This document shows positions 1 to 11,300 of a stretch of 64,000 nt of DNA, piece by piece. Origin of the DNA: Paragorgia papillata. Its lineage: Eukaryota; Cnidaria; Anthozoa; Scleralcyonacea; Coralliidae. Location: the NCBI GenBank assembly GCA_035771165.1, contig JAWNZC010000348.1:6116001-6180000 (forward strand), read 5' to 3'. Both the position numbers and the translations under genes were made by a program. The number at the start of each line of letters is the position of its first letter. Position 1 is the stretch's first letter. The notes below the pieces were generated by a model that did not search any database, was not told where the DNA came from, and worked only from the letters and a program-made list of their open reading frames with translations.

Positions 1-1336
1 CCGTAAATGTGGTTAAAGCATGTGTTTCCTGCATGACTCGATAGACTAGTCAAACATTGTTCAAACTCTTGTTCAAATGTCATAAAACGCTTATTTACAC
101 CACTTTCACCAATCCAAGAACTGCAGTACATAATCCTGCAGCGGTAAATACCCCGGTAAATTTTTATGTCTGGATCTGGATCAGGCGCATCCCGGCCTAG
201 AAACAGAGTTCGGTTGTGATCTTTTATACGATTGTGCGGAAATAGTGTCAATGAGCAGCGCAGCTTCCCTGGGTCTTACGAGCGGAGATAAAACCCTTGG
301 TTAAGAGGTTGGCTCCGGCGTTCTGTTTGGGGGTGGAATGAACAGAGTGTGATTGACGCCATGTTTACTTAACAGGTTGTGAATATACTAAGCTAAACTT
401 AAAATCGTGAGATTTTATTGAGAATTATTTTGACAAAACGGTCGAAACATCAGGGCCATTCAAATTAACGATATATTTCCACTGTTCCAGCTTATAAACG
501 TTCAAAACCCGCACATCACGCAAAGCGCGCTAGTCACAGCTCCTTGACGAGTTGACAGTTTGTTTACATTAGAATGAACCAATAGCCTATACTTTTGGTT
601 GAAAAAGTCGCAACTTTGAATATGACTGTGGCAGGCGTTCATTTCTCCCGACTTCCCTGATAAAGAGCATGCAGCGAACCATGCACGGCAGCCATTAAGA
701 TCCGGTATGGCAATTTATACCATTCAAAATACTTTAACGTATCTATTCTATCCTGTCATCAAAGTTCCATCCATTTCCATAGGTTTGTACTCAAACACAG
801 CAGTGGACAATCTAAACCGGTTATAACTAAAAAGGTTAACCAATGCAATGTTTTTAACATTGCATGCGCATGTTAACGCATGCAAATACAAAATTAATAT
901 AATAACTTTTGCCCGGTTAACTTGGCTCACGCGATTGATTAGGATCTTACTGACTGTGGTTTAAAACTCGAATAAACTAAATTTACAAAGAATAATTGGT
1001 TTAGTTCAGATGTAAACAAATCTAAACGTTAATTCAAATCTCCTTTTGCGGCCGAGGAAAGGATTTCGTGACACGAGTCAGCTCGGTTAGCCGGGCTATA
1101 GCCCTGCTCATGTAAGCAGCACCTAAAAATTACAAACATAATTAAATGGCAACTTACCTTAATTCACACTCATACAAAGTTAGCAGGCTAGTATAAGGCG
1201 AATTCCTTAATCTTTAACGCGTCTACAAGACAACAACTCAGTCTTGACTTAGGCGAAGTCTTGACCAGTATGCTATAAATGTGACAACGCGCTGGTTAAT
1301 TGAAATGCAAATATGCAGCTTGAGCACCCTTGATAG
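1..1336. other. intergenic, no supported gene
   Basis: No recognisable gene. On the minus strand one frame stays open from about 270 to the left edge (roughly 90 codons) and includes the short run DPDPDIKIYRGIYRC. I do not recognise it, and a chance open frame of this length is not rare. It could be an exon or transposon coding remnant that continues to the left. The rest is AT-rich unique-looking sequence. Confidence 0.4.
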
Positions 1337-1411
1337 CCGGACGTGTTTTGAAATTGAAACCCGATATAGTCCGTCTATATTGTTTTTTTTTTCAATTTCA
1401 AAACACGTCCG
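1337..1411. repeat. short inverted repeat (hairpin)
   Basis: A 21-22 bp arm (GGACGTGTTTTGAAATTGAA and its complement) flanks a roughly 30-bp spacer ending in a T-run. The arms are essentially perfect. It has the form of a small foldback or MITE remnant; no target duplication is evident. Confidence 0.7.
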
Positions 1412-1734
1412 AGGCTACACCCTTGAGGGCACGTCGAATTCTTAATTTACTTTCACGAACATCACTTCCATTTTATCTGTTCAGATGGTGGTAACTGCAA
1501 GTCAATAGACACTTTCCGAATTTTCTTCAATGCCTATGATGACTATGATGGCACGAACTCGAGGTTGGCAATGAAATCGTAATGCATTCACTATCCATTC
1601 CTCCATATTCAACGTCAATTTCTGAATTTCAAGCCATTGTTCGCGCCCATTGAAAGCAAATTTGGGGCAATTATCACTTCAGTGTCAATTATCACTTCAA
1701 AATATTTACATATAATATTTATAATATTTACATA

Positions 1735-1760
1735 AGGGGCCGACCATTTGACTTTTGAGT

Positions 1761-1812
<52 letters not shown>

Positions 1813-1821
1813 GGGGGGGGT

Positions 1822-1903
<82 letters not shown>

Positions 1904-2820
1904 GATCTTGTTTGGGCATGAATCGGTACCCATATTGCTGAAGAATATTTTTTTCCCAGGACGCAACTATGTGTGAAATTTTTTCACCATTTTAGCTTCG
2001 GCAAGATCTTTTTTTTTTTGATCAGTTTTAGTTTAGCTTTTATATACCATGCAATGATACGGGTAAATAAGCAATTCTTCAGAGCTTTTATTAAATACAT
2101 GTAGGCCCTGTTTATACGTTGCAATAAATGTGCAAGTCTGGCAGACGAAAGTAACGTGTCGTAATTTTATATGATGATAGCATATTTTCGCCGAAGCTCG
2201 AACAGTGAGCTAGAACGCGAGAACCCTCTAGGGGGTTTCCCCAGGAAAATTTTGAAATTTAGAGTCTCAGAAATGCCATTTCCTGCATTCTAAGATGCGA
2301 TTTTTAACATTCTGAGGGGTGATTTTTAAATTCTTGTAGGGTTTTTGAAAAACCCCTCAGATTGTAGTACATAGTTTATATTTTGGGGGCACCTCTGTTT
2401 GGGCGCCCAAACCGGTGTACCGGCGTCTCAAACCCCCTCGATACGGCCCTGCTGAATAACTGCATTGAGCCAAAACAAACTTACTGTAACTACTAAGAAA
2501 ATATAAGATAAATTTAATAGATAAATTTAAACAAAATAACAGTTGTTATAATACAGTTTATCGTTTAAGAGATGAATGTATTGAGACCATCAGTACATGT
2601 TTACTTTTTAAAATAATAAACTATTAACGTTCAACTTTGTTTTTGAAAAGTGATGCAATTTTTTTCTTGTTTCTTGCTCAAACTTGATGTAGTATATTTT
2701 TTTCTCTTTGCGATTCAATGCATACTTTTTCCCCCGTCCCAAACCACCTTGCAGGATATTTTTTTTCTGAAATCACCCCCCCCCCCCCCCCTCCCCTCAA
2801 ACGTCAAATGGTCGGCCCCT
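1735..2820. mobile_element. non-autonomous DNA transposon with G-run termini
   Basis: The ends are inverted copies: the left reads AGGGGCCGACCATTTGAC and the right is its complement. Both are followed inward by a short TTTGAG-type segment and then a long G (left) or C (right) tract. The interior, about 1 kb, has no convincing coding capacity. The segment near 2220-2340 (aggaaaattttgaaattt...catttcctgcattct) resembles the interior of the element at 3613-4589, so the two may be related hAT-type families. No clear target duplication was found. I infer mobility from the terminal inverted repeats. Confidence 0.65.
1761..1902 (+). repeat. poly(G) tract, about 142 bp
   Basis: Uninterrupted G except for T at 1812 and 1821; the last 81 positions are pure G. 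It gives spurious poly-Gly frames on the plus strand and poly-Pro frames on the minus strand, and is not coding. It lies just inside the left terminal repeat of the surrounding transposon. The exact length may be affected by assembly or sequencing error. Confidence 0.9.
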
Positions 2821-3604
2821 AACATTGATACTCCAGCCCTAATATTATTTTGCCTGAAAATAAAATCTCATGTTTACTTATTTCAAGTTAGCTATAATTA
2901 AGTGCGATCTTTTAAATTGTAGTACTAATTGTAAGTTGAACCTAGTCTCTGGAGCCTTGACATTTCCTCCTTAAGCCTTGCAGTAACTATGTCTAACGTC
3001 AAACTTTTTCTGGATACATGCGGCAGGTATGCACATTCAGAGTGAGACATTTGGCAATGTTTCCGTCATGCATACCTGCGTCCATGCCAACTGCAAGCCA
3101 AGCATGCATGGTCGTTTCGAGAACTGATCAACTGAATGTTCGATCTATCTATTACAACGTTTTTGCTCTCGCTTATGTACCCTAGCTATGGAAATACATG
3201 CCTTTCTCTATGAACGTCATGATCAACCACAACTGAGTTAATTTCCTATTTACTACTACAATTGTTTTTCTCTATTTATCTAACTGTGCCAGAAATTGCC
3301 TGGCAATACCAAAACTTGGGGTTGCTGAAACGGACTTTAACGATGTTGTGACAATATTGTGGTAACTAACTATCTAACAAACATATAATCTTATGAGGTT
3401 ATATCCTTTCCCCTCGCGTCATCGGAACTTAACTAGCGTAGCGTAAATCTTGTGGTTTACACCCTAAAACCTAGTGAACAATTCCTTACACTTCCTCAAC
3501 AATATGCTCAGAAACAAAAAATTGTTAGCGCCGCATATTAAACCGCACAATTTGAACTTAATCCAGGAAGAAATTACATAAAACAAAAGTACTTGAACTA
3601 TTAT
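2821..3604. other. intergenic, nothing recognised
   Basis: AT-rich sequence between two transposons. It contains a loose inverted pair, gcggcaggtatgcac near 3020 and gcatacctgc near 3070. I see no coding region, RNA or regulatory element that I can support. Confidence 0.5.
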
Positions 3605-3612
3605 CTGTAGTT

Positions 3613-4589
3613 CAGTGGCGTAGCCAGGGTTCTGTCTTTGGGGGAGCGAAATTGTTCGAGCGTCGAAGACGCGATCCTCCTTGGGGGGTCCGGCGGCATG
3701 TTCCCCCGGAAATTTTTTGAATTCTAGAATCTCTCAGACTGCATTTCCCGCATTCTGAGGCGAGATTTAAAAAAATAACTGATCGCCATAAATAGCAAAG
3801 TTTTGTTGTCTCCAAACCAAAACAATGTAGTACACATATCAAAATTTATTGAGAATTATTTATGATAAGTCGTATGTATGTGGACCTTGTAATGCTATAT
3901 TTTCCATCTAGACTACACCAAACTGAAATTTGACCCATCAAAAAGTTTCAGGCCAAGTTCAAACCTGGAACTTCACATGAACCAAAATCAATGCAAATTA
4001 GGTTAAATTACGGAAAACATTCTTGACACAGCACTCTTACTTATATACTTTGTCGAATATTCAGGCTATATTTATATAAAAGGGGCAGTCTGGGTTGGGT
4101 ATGCTAGAATATACAGTATGATGAATATTCTGCGTAGATCTAGGGCGTTGTTTCCGGAATTACAACTGTAATCAACAGTAAACCTTGCCTTGTCATTCTA
4201 AATATAGCTATAGTACGTAGGTACTTTACAACTGCGGCATATAATCTTACATTGCTTAAGGAAGGATTAAGTTGATTACACGTAAGCGCGACAGCACGTT
4301 TGTGCAGAATCACAAGGTCAAATTTACGACCTTGATGAATTGCGCTACATTGCGTTTAACGTCGAAGCCGCAGATCGTTTAATATTTTCGTGCATATTAA
4401 AACAGTAATATATAGTAATATTATTACGAGTCAACTTGCTTCTCCCTTGAAGGCTTCACTACGTAACGTCATTACCCCCCCCCCCCCCCCCTCAACAAGT
4501 TTCTCCCCTGATTTAAACTTTTCACAGGAATGGCCTGGAAGACCATTGGGGGGGCGGTCGCCCCCCCCCCCCCCTTGGCTACGCCACTG
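3613..4589. mobile_element. hAT-type non-autonomous transposon, 8-bp TSD
   Basis: The termini are inverted copies of CAGTGGCGTAGCCA. The element is flanked by a perfect 8-bp direct duplication CTGTAGTT (3605-3612 and 4590-4597), the hallmark of hAT-family integration. Subterminal sequence includes G/C runs (C-runs near 4475-4490 and 4560-4574). No transposase is recognisable in the roughly 977 bp, so it would depend on a transposase encoded elsewhere. The poly-Pro frame near its right end is an artefact of the C-runs. Confidence 0.85.
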
Positions 4590-4886
4590 CTGTAGTTCCT
4601 CCTGTTTTCCTTCAATATGTTCTATTTGAGGTTTTGACCAGCAGATAAGCTATGTATAAAGACGATGTTAAACCCAGTCTATGGAGAAATGGTCTGGAAA
4701 TTCAGCTGCTTTTGTTGACGTTTATGCAAACTTGTGCACTGACAATTTTTTTTTTGGTATAAAATGAAGCAATTTATATCCAATATAGCAAGCAGTACAA
4801 TGAGGACCGTTTCTAGATAAAATCAGAGCTCGTCATAAGTGCTTTGAAGTTTACCCAGTTTCCAGACTATATATTGACTATATATG

Positions 4887-4990
4887 TAGACCCTTTTAAT
4901 AAGTGCAGAATACGTCACTTTCCGCACTTGACGTATAATTTTACGTCAAAGGGTGAAAATTACGTGATCTATACTTATTAAAAGGGTCTG
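4887..4990. repeat. MITE-like inverted repeat
   Basis: TAGACCCTTTTAATAAGT at the left end is mirrored by ACTTATTAAAAGGGTCT at the right. Internal copies of TGACGT and ACGTCA add a second weaker fold. The size and near-identical arms suit a small foldback element. Confidence 0.65.
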
Positions 4991-5652
4991 TATGGTTTGT
5001 GTGAACGTGCAGACATATATAGTATTGGTGAGTGACAGCTAATGATTGACAACTGAACGTATGAAACCCCAGGGAACGCTTTTTATACTGTTAGACATGT
5101 ATATACTGATAGAAAAAATATTGTCATTCAAGGTGTATGTTACATTGTTATTGTTTTGTATTCAAAATACATATTTATTAGAGGGAAACTGATTATCGCA
5201 GATACAAAATTATCATAATCTTATATTGGAAATAGGGAAACATAAATTCGACCTCGGACTGGCGATCTACAAACGTCCCGCAGAAATCACATCATGGGAT
5301 CAGTCTGACCGGACTATCAATCAATACACCCTTGGTAGTTTTAGCCAATCAGGTCTTGCCATTAATTCTTACGGTGACGCTCAGTCATAACGCTACTTTC
5401 AGCCATGCGTTTTTCCAATGTATTCGTATGCTTTTTTAACACGCGTGTATGAGTAAACTCCACGCAGGTTATAAGATTATACTTTATCAATATTTACTTT
5501 TATTTTACAACATGGCACCTTCAACAAACTAAAGTACGTAGTAAGCTGATTTTCAAGAAGCTGTATCACTAGGTATATGCTAATCAATATTAACAAAGAA
5601 TATATTTAACTTTTAGCATGCTGAGATTATTTACCAAATTACATATAACTTT
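4991..5652. other. intergenic, nothing recognised
   Basis: AT-rich sequence without a supported gene or a clear repeat. Confidence 0.4.
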
Positions 5653-5773
5653 TGTCTGGAAACGCGGCCAAAGTCTTGTAAATCAAAAGATTTGTGCACC
5701 TTCAGGTCAGCCTCAACATAAATTGCGCGCAGTGCATTGTTAGCCGCTTTGATGTTCACCGCGTTTCCAGACA
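5653..5773. repeat. small inverted repeat
   Basis: GTCTGGAAACGCGG at the left is repeated in inverted orientation at the right (CCGCGTTTCCAGAC), about 120 bp apart. The interior is unrelated and non-coding. Probably a MITE. Confidence 0.5.
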
Positions 5774-5883
5774 ATTTAATTCTAGGGACTATGGTTATTA
5801 CTACAACAAGGTATATATATATATACACACAAGTGTAACAATTACAACGCAAAGGTTTATTAATCAGTCAGATACTATTTTCC

Positions 5884-6513
5884 TTAAAGTGCCTATGAAA
5901 CGAAAATTAAGTTTGTCTTATTTGAAAGAACACTTAACATGATAGTAACATGTTTTTCAGTTTTTCGTTTCCTTGCTTCGTTCTTGAGATATTTTAGTTT
6001 ATTTGATATGCAAATTAAACATTTTGACGTCGCACATGCATGAGTTATTGAAAAAAGTTATATATCTTTGCTATTCGGTCAAATACCGTCGATTGCATCT
6101 AAGGATGGACACTGTTGATAAAAAAACATTCCCTCAATGGCAATGATTTTTTTATCAACGGTGTCCATCCTTAGATGCAATCGACGGCATAATCACTTGA
6201 AAATCTACATGTTTAGTGTTCTTGGCCAAACTCATCCCAGAATGAGTGTTAATCCTTTCCAAGTACAAGCACTTGCTTCCTTCGAATTATTTTGGTTTGA
6301 TAATAACAAAGATATATATAACTTTTTTCGATAACTCATTATGCACATATGACGTTTTGACGTCATATGTGCATAATGAGTTATCGAAAAAACAAACTGA
6401 AATATCTCAAGAACGAAGCAAGGAAACGAAAAACTTTAAAAGTTGTTACTCTTTCAAATTGTTGTGTTCTTTCAAATAAAACAGACTTAATTTTCGTTTC
6501 ATAGGCACTTTAA
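5884..6513. mobile_element. piggyBac-type MITE (TTAA-flanked)
   Basis: Both ends read TTAA followed by AGTGCCTATGAAACGAAAA in inverted orientation, and similarity between the ends runs inward for more than 100 bp (for example CAAGAACGAAGCAAGGAAAC). TTAA target duplication is characteristic of the piggyBac superfamily. No transposase is encoded. Two further palindromes are nested inside (about 6070-6190 and 6329-6386). Confidence 0.8.
6329..6386. repeat. perfect palindrome
   Basis: The arm CGATAACTCATTATGCACAT continues through ATGACGT and is mirrored without mismatch around a TTTG centre. It sits inside the TTAA-flanked element. A second palindrome at 6070-6190 (GTCGATTGCATCTAAGGATG and complement) is next to it. 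Confidence 0.9.
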
Positions 6514-7050
6514 TATAACTTGGCATATCGTTTCATAACGTACCGGTAACTTATTTCTGGATTATCTTATTTATAATATATATATACATTAATAATATAC
6601 AGACAAAGTTGGCTAAGTATAGTGCAATTTTAATGTAATACATGCAGTGCAGAAAATGTGTAATACAGTCCAGAAAAATGAAATATAGCGCAAATTACAT
6701 TGAATAATAAACAATCTGATTGGCTACTAAACAATGAAACTCACGTTTCCAAAGCATCCATTTCTTCATTTAAACATGATTGCAAATTTTAAAGTTTAAA
6801 CAATTAGCATATTTTTAGGTACGATTCATCTGTATAAATTTTTCATATTTTTGCAACTTTTTAAGTGAATAATTGTAGTTTTGTTAACCCATACAAGGTT
6901 GCGATCACTGGTTACAATAGTCAAAATGTGGCAGTATAACTGAAATCAGTGTTGGTTGGGGGAAATAACGTCTTCAGATGATAAAGCATCCTGTACCCTT
7001 GGATACTTTTGAAACAACACTATCTACATGGCTTTTCCAAATAATCTGGG
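6514..7050. other. intergenic, downstream of candidate exon
   Basis: AT-rich sequence. If the candidate exon at 7051-7313 is real, this holds its 3' untranslated region. I do not see an unambiguous polyadenylation signal. Confidence 0.4.
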
Positions 7051-7313
7051 TCATTTTGATTTCAGCCTTTCAGGGTCGGCAATCATATTAGCTACAATAA
7101 TATATTCAGGGTTTTTCAAGTTATAACCACATTCATGATGTACGTTTTCCAAATCTTTGTTTAAATTTGACTGGCATCGTTCATTTTGTTGATGTTGTTC
7201 ATCTGTGGTAGTAAAATTGGTCCCGTCGGAATTTAGCCAACGTAAGACAACGTTTACGTATAAGAAATCATTATTGACTCTTGGCCTTGTGGGAATCCGC
7301 AGCGAATAGTATG
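7051..7313 (-). CDS. candidate terminal exon of unknown function
   Basis: An open frame of 86 codons plus a TGA stop follows a possible AG acceptor at 7314-7315. It has no ATG near its start, so it would be an internal or terminal exon. Translated pieces include LRIPTRPRVNNDFLYVNVV, NERCQSNLNKDLENVHHECG and IIVANMIADPERLKSK. The composition is protein-like and lacks repeats. I do not recognise a domain. The first two bases (CA) complete a codon left with one base by the exon ending at 14843, so it fits in phase as an alternative last exon of the zinc/RING gene in place of the RING exon. That link is inference. It could instead be an unrelated gene fragment or chance. Confidence 0.4.
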
Positions 7314-7500
7314 CTAAATTGGTTCGATGAATTAATTACCTCAAATATACAGTGGCAGTCAAAAAGAATTGCTCACTCAGATGCAGATGATAATATTAAG
7401 TATAATCGTATAAAAACAGCAAACAGAATGAAATCACACAGATAGATAATATTCAATAGATTAATATTCCCCTCTAATATTCCCCTCAATACTTCTTTTC

Positions 7501-7552
7501 TATTGCGACTCCTGTCAACCTCGTCCTGCCAACCTCGTCCTGTCAACCTTCG
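7501..7552. repeat. short tandem repeat
   Basis: Three imperfect copies of a unit like CCTGTCAACCTCGTC lie in tandem. Non-coding, with no further structure seen. Confidence 0.5.
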
Positions 7553-7557
7553 TCCTC

Positions 7558-7612
7558 GGAGATATGTGTTTATTCACCTCGGGCTTCGCCCTTAGTGAAT
7601 AAATCACATATC
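7558..7612. repeat. foldback sequence (TTCGCC loop type)
   Basis: GATATGTGATTTATTCAC-like arms surround a GGGCTTCGCCC centre. It is similar in style to other palindromes in the window with CGAAGCG-type centres (for example 19680-19804 and 62765-62858). A MITE is likely. Confidence 0.55.
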
Positions 7613-8187
7613 CCCTCGTGGCCTCAAAATAACCTATATTTAGGTAACCTTTATTACTCATATTTATGTACCTTTGTGCTAGTTACATTAATGTTTCAGT
7701 CGAATTGTTTTTCCTGAACCCTGCCAAGAACTTCTATAGTCTAGTAGTGTAAACTGTGAGATTCTAAATACGTTGACAGTTGCTTCAAGATTAATTTCTC
7801 GAAATTAAACATTGGCAAACAGAGAGCACAGTCTCTAATTACTTCTATCAGATATACCCATCCTATGAGTTTGAAATTATCTGGGAGGATACCTGATTTT
7901 AACGGATGTGTTGACAACATTTATAAGAGAGTAGGCAATCACACCTGGCAAAGGGCAATCTTAAAATTTTCAAGAAATGGTGTTCTGTTGCTTTAGATTC
8001 TTTGATCATGGAGATTATTCTGGGAAACTCTGATCTGTCGGTGAAGCTTTTATCTGTTTAAATAAAATTTTAGCACGGGCGCCCTGGAGTTTCTCCAACC
8101 TCGTACCCAGGGTCTTATCTCCGTTCCCACTCGTGTTGATTTCTGGAGTGACAGCTAATAACAGCGTTGATATCCCATGAGTGTACT

Positions 8188-8262
8188 CCCTAAAGCCTGG
8201 TTTCCATGTTGGCAGATTCGCGCTAGCGACCCACCAACGACCAAAAGGAAACCAGGCTTAAA
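8188..8262. repeat. small MITE-like inverted repeat
   Basis: TAAAGCCTGGTTTCC at the left and GGAAACCAGGCTTAA at the right are near-perfect inverted copies. TTAA at the right end hints at piggyBac-type integration. It lies just downstream of the RING exon stop codon and may fall in the 3' untranslated region of that gene. Confidence 0.6.
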
Positions 8263-8325
8263 ACTAAAAGTAGACTGCAATCCGTTCTACAAAACAATAT
8301 ACATTGTCACACAAATGTTCTTTAC

Positions 8326-11300
8326 TTAAACAGTATATTGTTTAATAACGCGATCAATAGGTGCTCTGCAAATTGGACATGGGGAGCCATTTCTTTCAAG
8401 TTCTAAAGCACAAAATGTACAACAACACACGTGACCCGTTGAACCATGAACAATGGTAGCATCCTTGGGTCTATCAAGACATATCACACATTGTCCTTCG
8501 TCTTCTCCAGGAGGTCCTGGACGACCAATTTGTTCGACCACATCTTCTTGTGGTGATGCGACTGGATTTCCTCTGACTGTTGATGATAATGATCCACCGC
8601 CACGAGTCGATACGGGCTCTAAATAGAAAACCTTTTGGTTTCTTGAAAAACTCTTTATATTCATAAAGTACATAGTAATACTGATTCCTCAGTAAGGATG
8701 AAATTACATCTTTGCTACCGCAGGGAGCGAGCCTGAAGCGAGCGACCAAGGCAGCAGACCTAAATAATGAAGTGGGGCTTTGCTCAAATCTGTCATTAGC
8801 GCATTGCATTGTGGTCGAAAATGTAACCGAAAATGTTAACAAACTGACAAGGCAGCATTCACTACCTTGCAGGTAACCTACAATCAGTGCAAAAAATGTT
8901 GAAACGAAAGGTAATTCAACTGGTGCACCCCCACCCACCCACCCTCCCTCCTCCTATTCAATGTTTGTCGGAGCTAAATTGCCATTTACATATCTTCAAG
9001 AAATGTTAAAGGCATATTCTTTCATCGCCATCATAAACAAGCAACATTGAACAGGGGGAGGGGAAGAACACTTTATATTAGTAAGGAATTGAAAGATCAT
9101 TTGATGAAACGTTTCAACGAAAAAATGCACTGATTGTAGTTATATTGATAAAGTACACAAGTACACAATTAGTAATACTAATTCGTTAGTAAGGATGAAA
9201 TTACGGCTGACAAACAACTAATATTTGACAACTACATGCAGAAACGAACAAAAAACAAATTTTAAGAAAATAGAATTAATCTTATCTTAACAAACCAAAA
9301 CGGTAAAATATTACCAAAACTTTCACTTCTGCATGTTTTATTTCTATTAAACCTAGGACCTATTCTCACCAATAGTGGCGTCATCTTACAATGCATTGTG
9401 ATCTATTCAGAGTAGCATAACGTCACAATGCTTGATAACAATACAATGCGGGCTGGGTGGCGACTGGCGAGGGAGCCCTTGGAGTTCCGTATCCCCCAAA
9501 ATGCCAAATGAATTTTTCACTTCATAAACACTTTACTGTCGTGGCAATAAGCCATTTGCACGATGACGTAAAATAGCGTTGAATGACTACAACTACCAGA
9601 ATGCTTTGCTAGCATCCTAGTGCTGATAAATAGAGGATACTGGCAAAGCATTCTGGTAGTTGTAGTCACCCAACGCTATTTTACGTCATCTGCACGATGG
9701 CTTATTGAAGCGTTTCTAAAATATTTTTGCAATTCATTTGCTATGTTTGACCAATTCATTTGATGAAAATTATTGCTAACTTCCTGTTCTGAATTTGATT
9801 GGTTTCTAGTTTTTAAACAACCAATAAGAAAAAGGATTATTTGCAAAACACCAATCAAATTCAAAAGAGAATTCAAAACAGGAAGTTGTCAACGAATCTT
9901 ATCAAATGAATTGTTCAACTTGAGGAAGATATTGCAACAATATTTTATGGAACGCTTCTATTGCCACGACAGTAATGAGAACGTCTACTGCACATTACTG
10001 AGGTTGATTTGTATATACTTTATTATAATTTTATCGGGCATTGTGGTGTATCAATTTTGACAGTTCTAAATCACTATTGGTTAATTGTTTACGGAATTGT
10101 ATACTTTTTATGTCAATACTTTGGAGCAAAGATTGTTTTGATGACAAATGTTGCGTTTTTCTGCCAAGTTACATGTAAGCTATGATGTAAGTTATGAGTT
10201 ATGTAAATATTTAATGCAATGAAATACGCGCCGACGCGAAAGCGGCACTGTTCAAGATACTGTTTACCGTACTGTCTTTAATTTTCTTCTAAATGCCCAC
10301 TAAAATTATTATAATAGTAATGCAGTTGATGTTCTTGGGCATAAATATGTTTATGCCCACGAACATCAACTCTGTTCTTAATATGCACATTTATTACATT
10401 ACGCAATATATTGTGATAAAATTGCAAAATTGCATACCTATAAAGTGAAAGTTTTGCCTTGATTCGAAACCATATGGACGCGGTACCGGTACATCAAAAC
10501 CAACTATTCAAAAAACACAACAACAAACTTTTTAGACTGCGAGCCGGCCCGGCTCTAATCACTGGGCCACTGCATGGGACTCTCTATTTTCCTTCGTTTG
10601 AGCTAAAGGGATTAAATAAGAGGGGCGTCTTGTAGTCTAACCTTTATATTACTACCAAAATCAATAGAGGGCTCGTCACGCTCAAAAAAACAAACAACGC
10701 GTCAATGGCAAGCCTAACGCAAAAGAATGTGATGACGTGAGTGAAAGAATGCGGTCTTTACGGCAAGTTTATTTCATATATGTGGTTCTTTACTTCTTTT
10801 TTATGGCAGCGTTCGACGTTATATCTAATGGACGCAAACACTACTGAGGGACGTCTATGACATATTTACATCGTGTACATATAAGGCGTTGACTTGCGAG
10901 ATCTTTTCCCTCGCACTATCCCACTATCGCTGCCTGGAATAACCTTCCAGAGCAAATAGTTAATAACAAGTGTTCCGAAAGCTTCAGCAAGTCCTTTCTT
11001 TTCTTTTCTGAATTAGCTTTATGTTTATTAATTATTACTTTTATTTTTTTAATATTGTAGTTTCCGTCAGCGGTAATATAATTTAATTGTTAGTTGTATT
11101 TAGTTGAATTAGGATTTTATTACTGTAATTTACTTATTAATTTTACATCGGTTGTATGCAATCAGTTTTACCGATTAAAGATACAGATCTTTTCAACGAT
11201 CGAAAGCCTTTGTTTACCTCTCTCACGTGATCACATTCCTTTGCGCTAGGCTTGCTACTGGCGTGTTGTTATTTTAGGCATGACGAGAACTCTACTGATT

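Noticed and set aside
1706..1976. Poly-Pro and poly-Gly reading frames
   Set aside because: Produced by the homopolymeric G/C run inside a transposon; no start context, domain or splice support.
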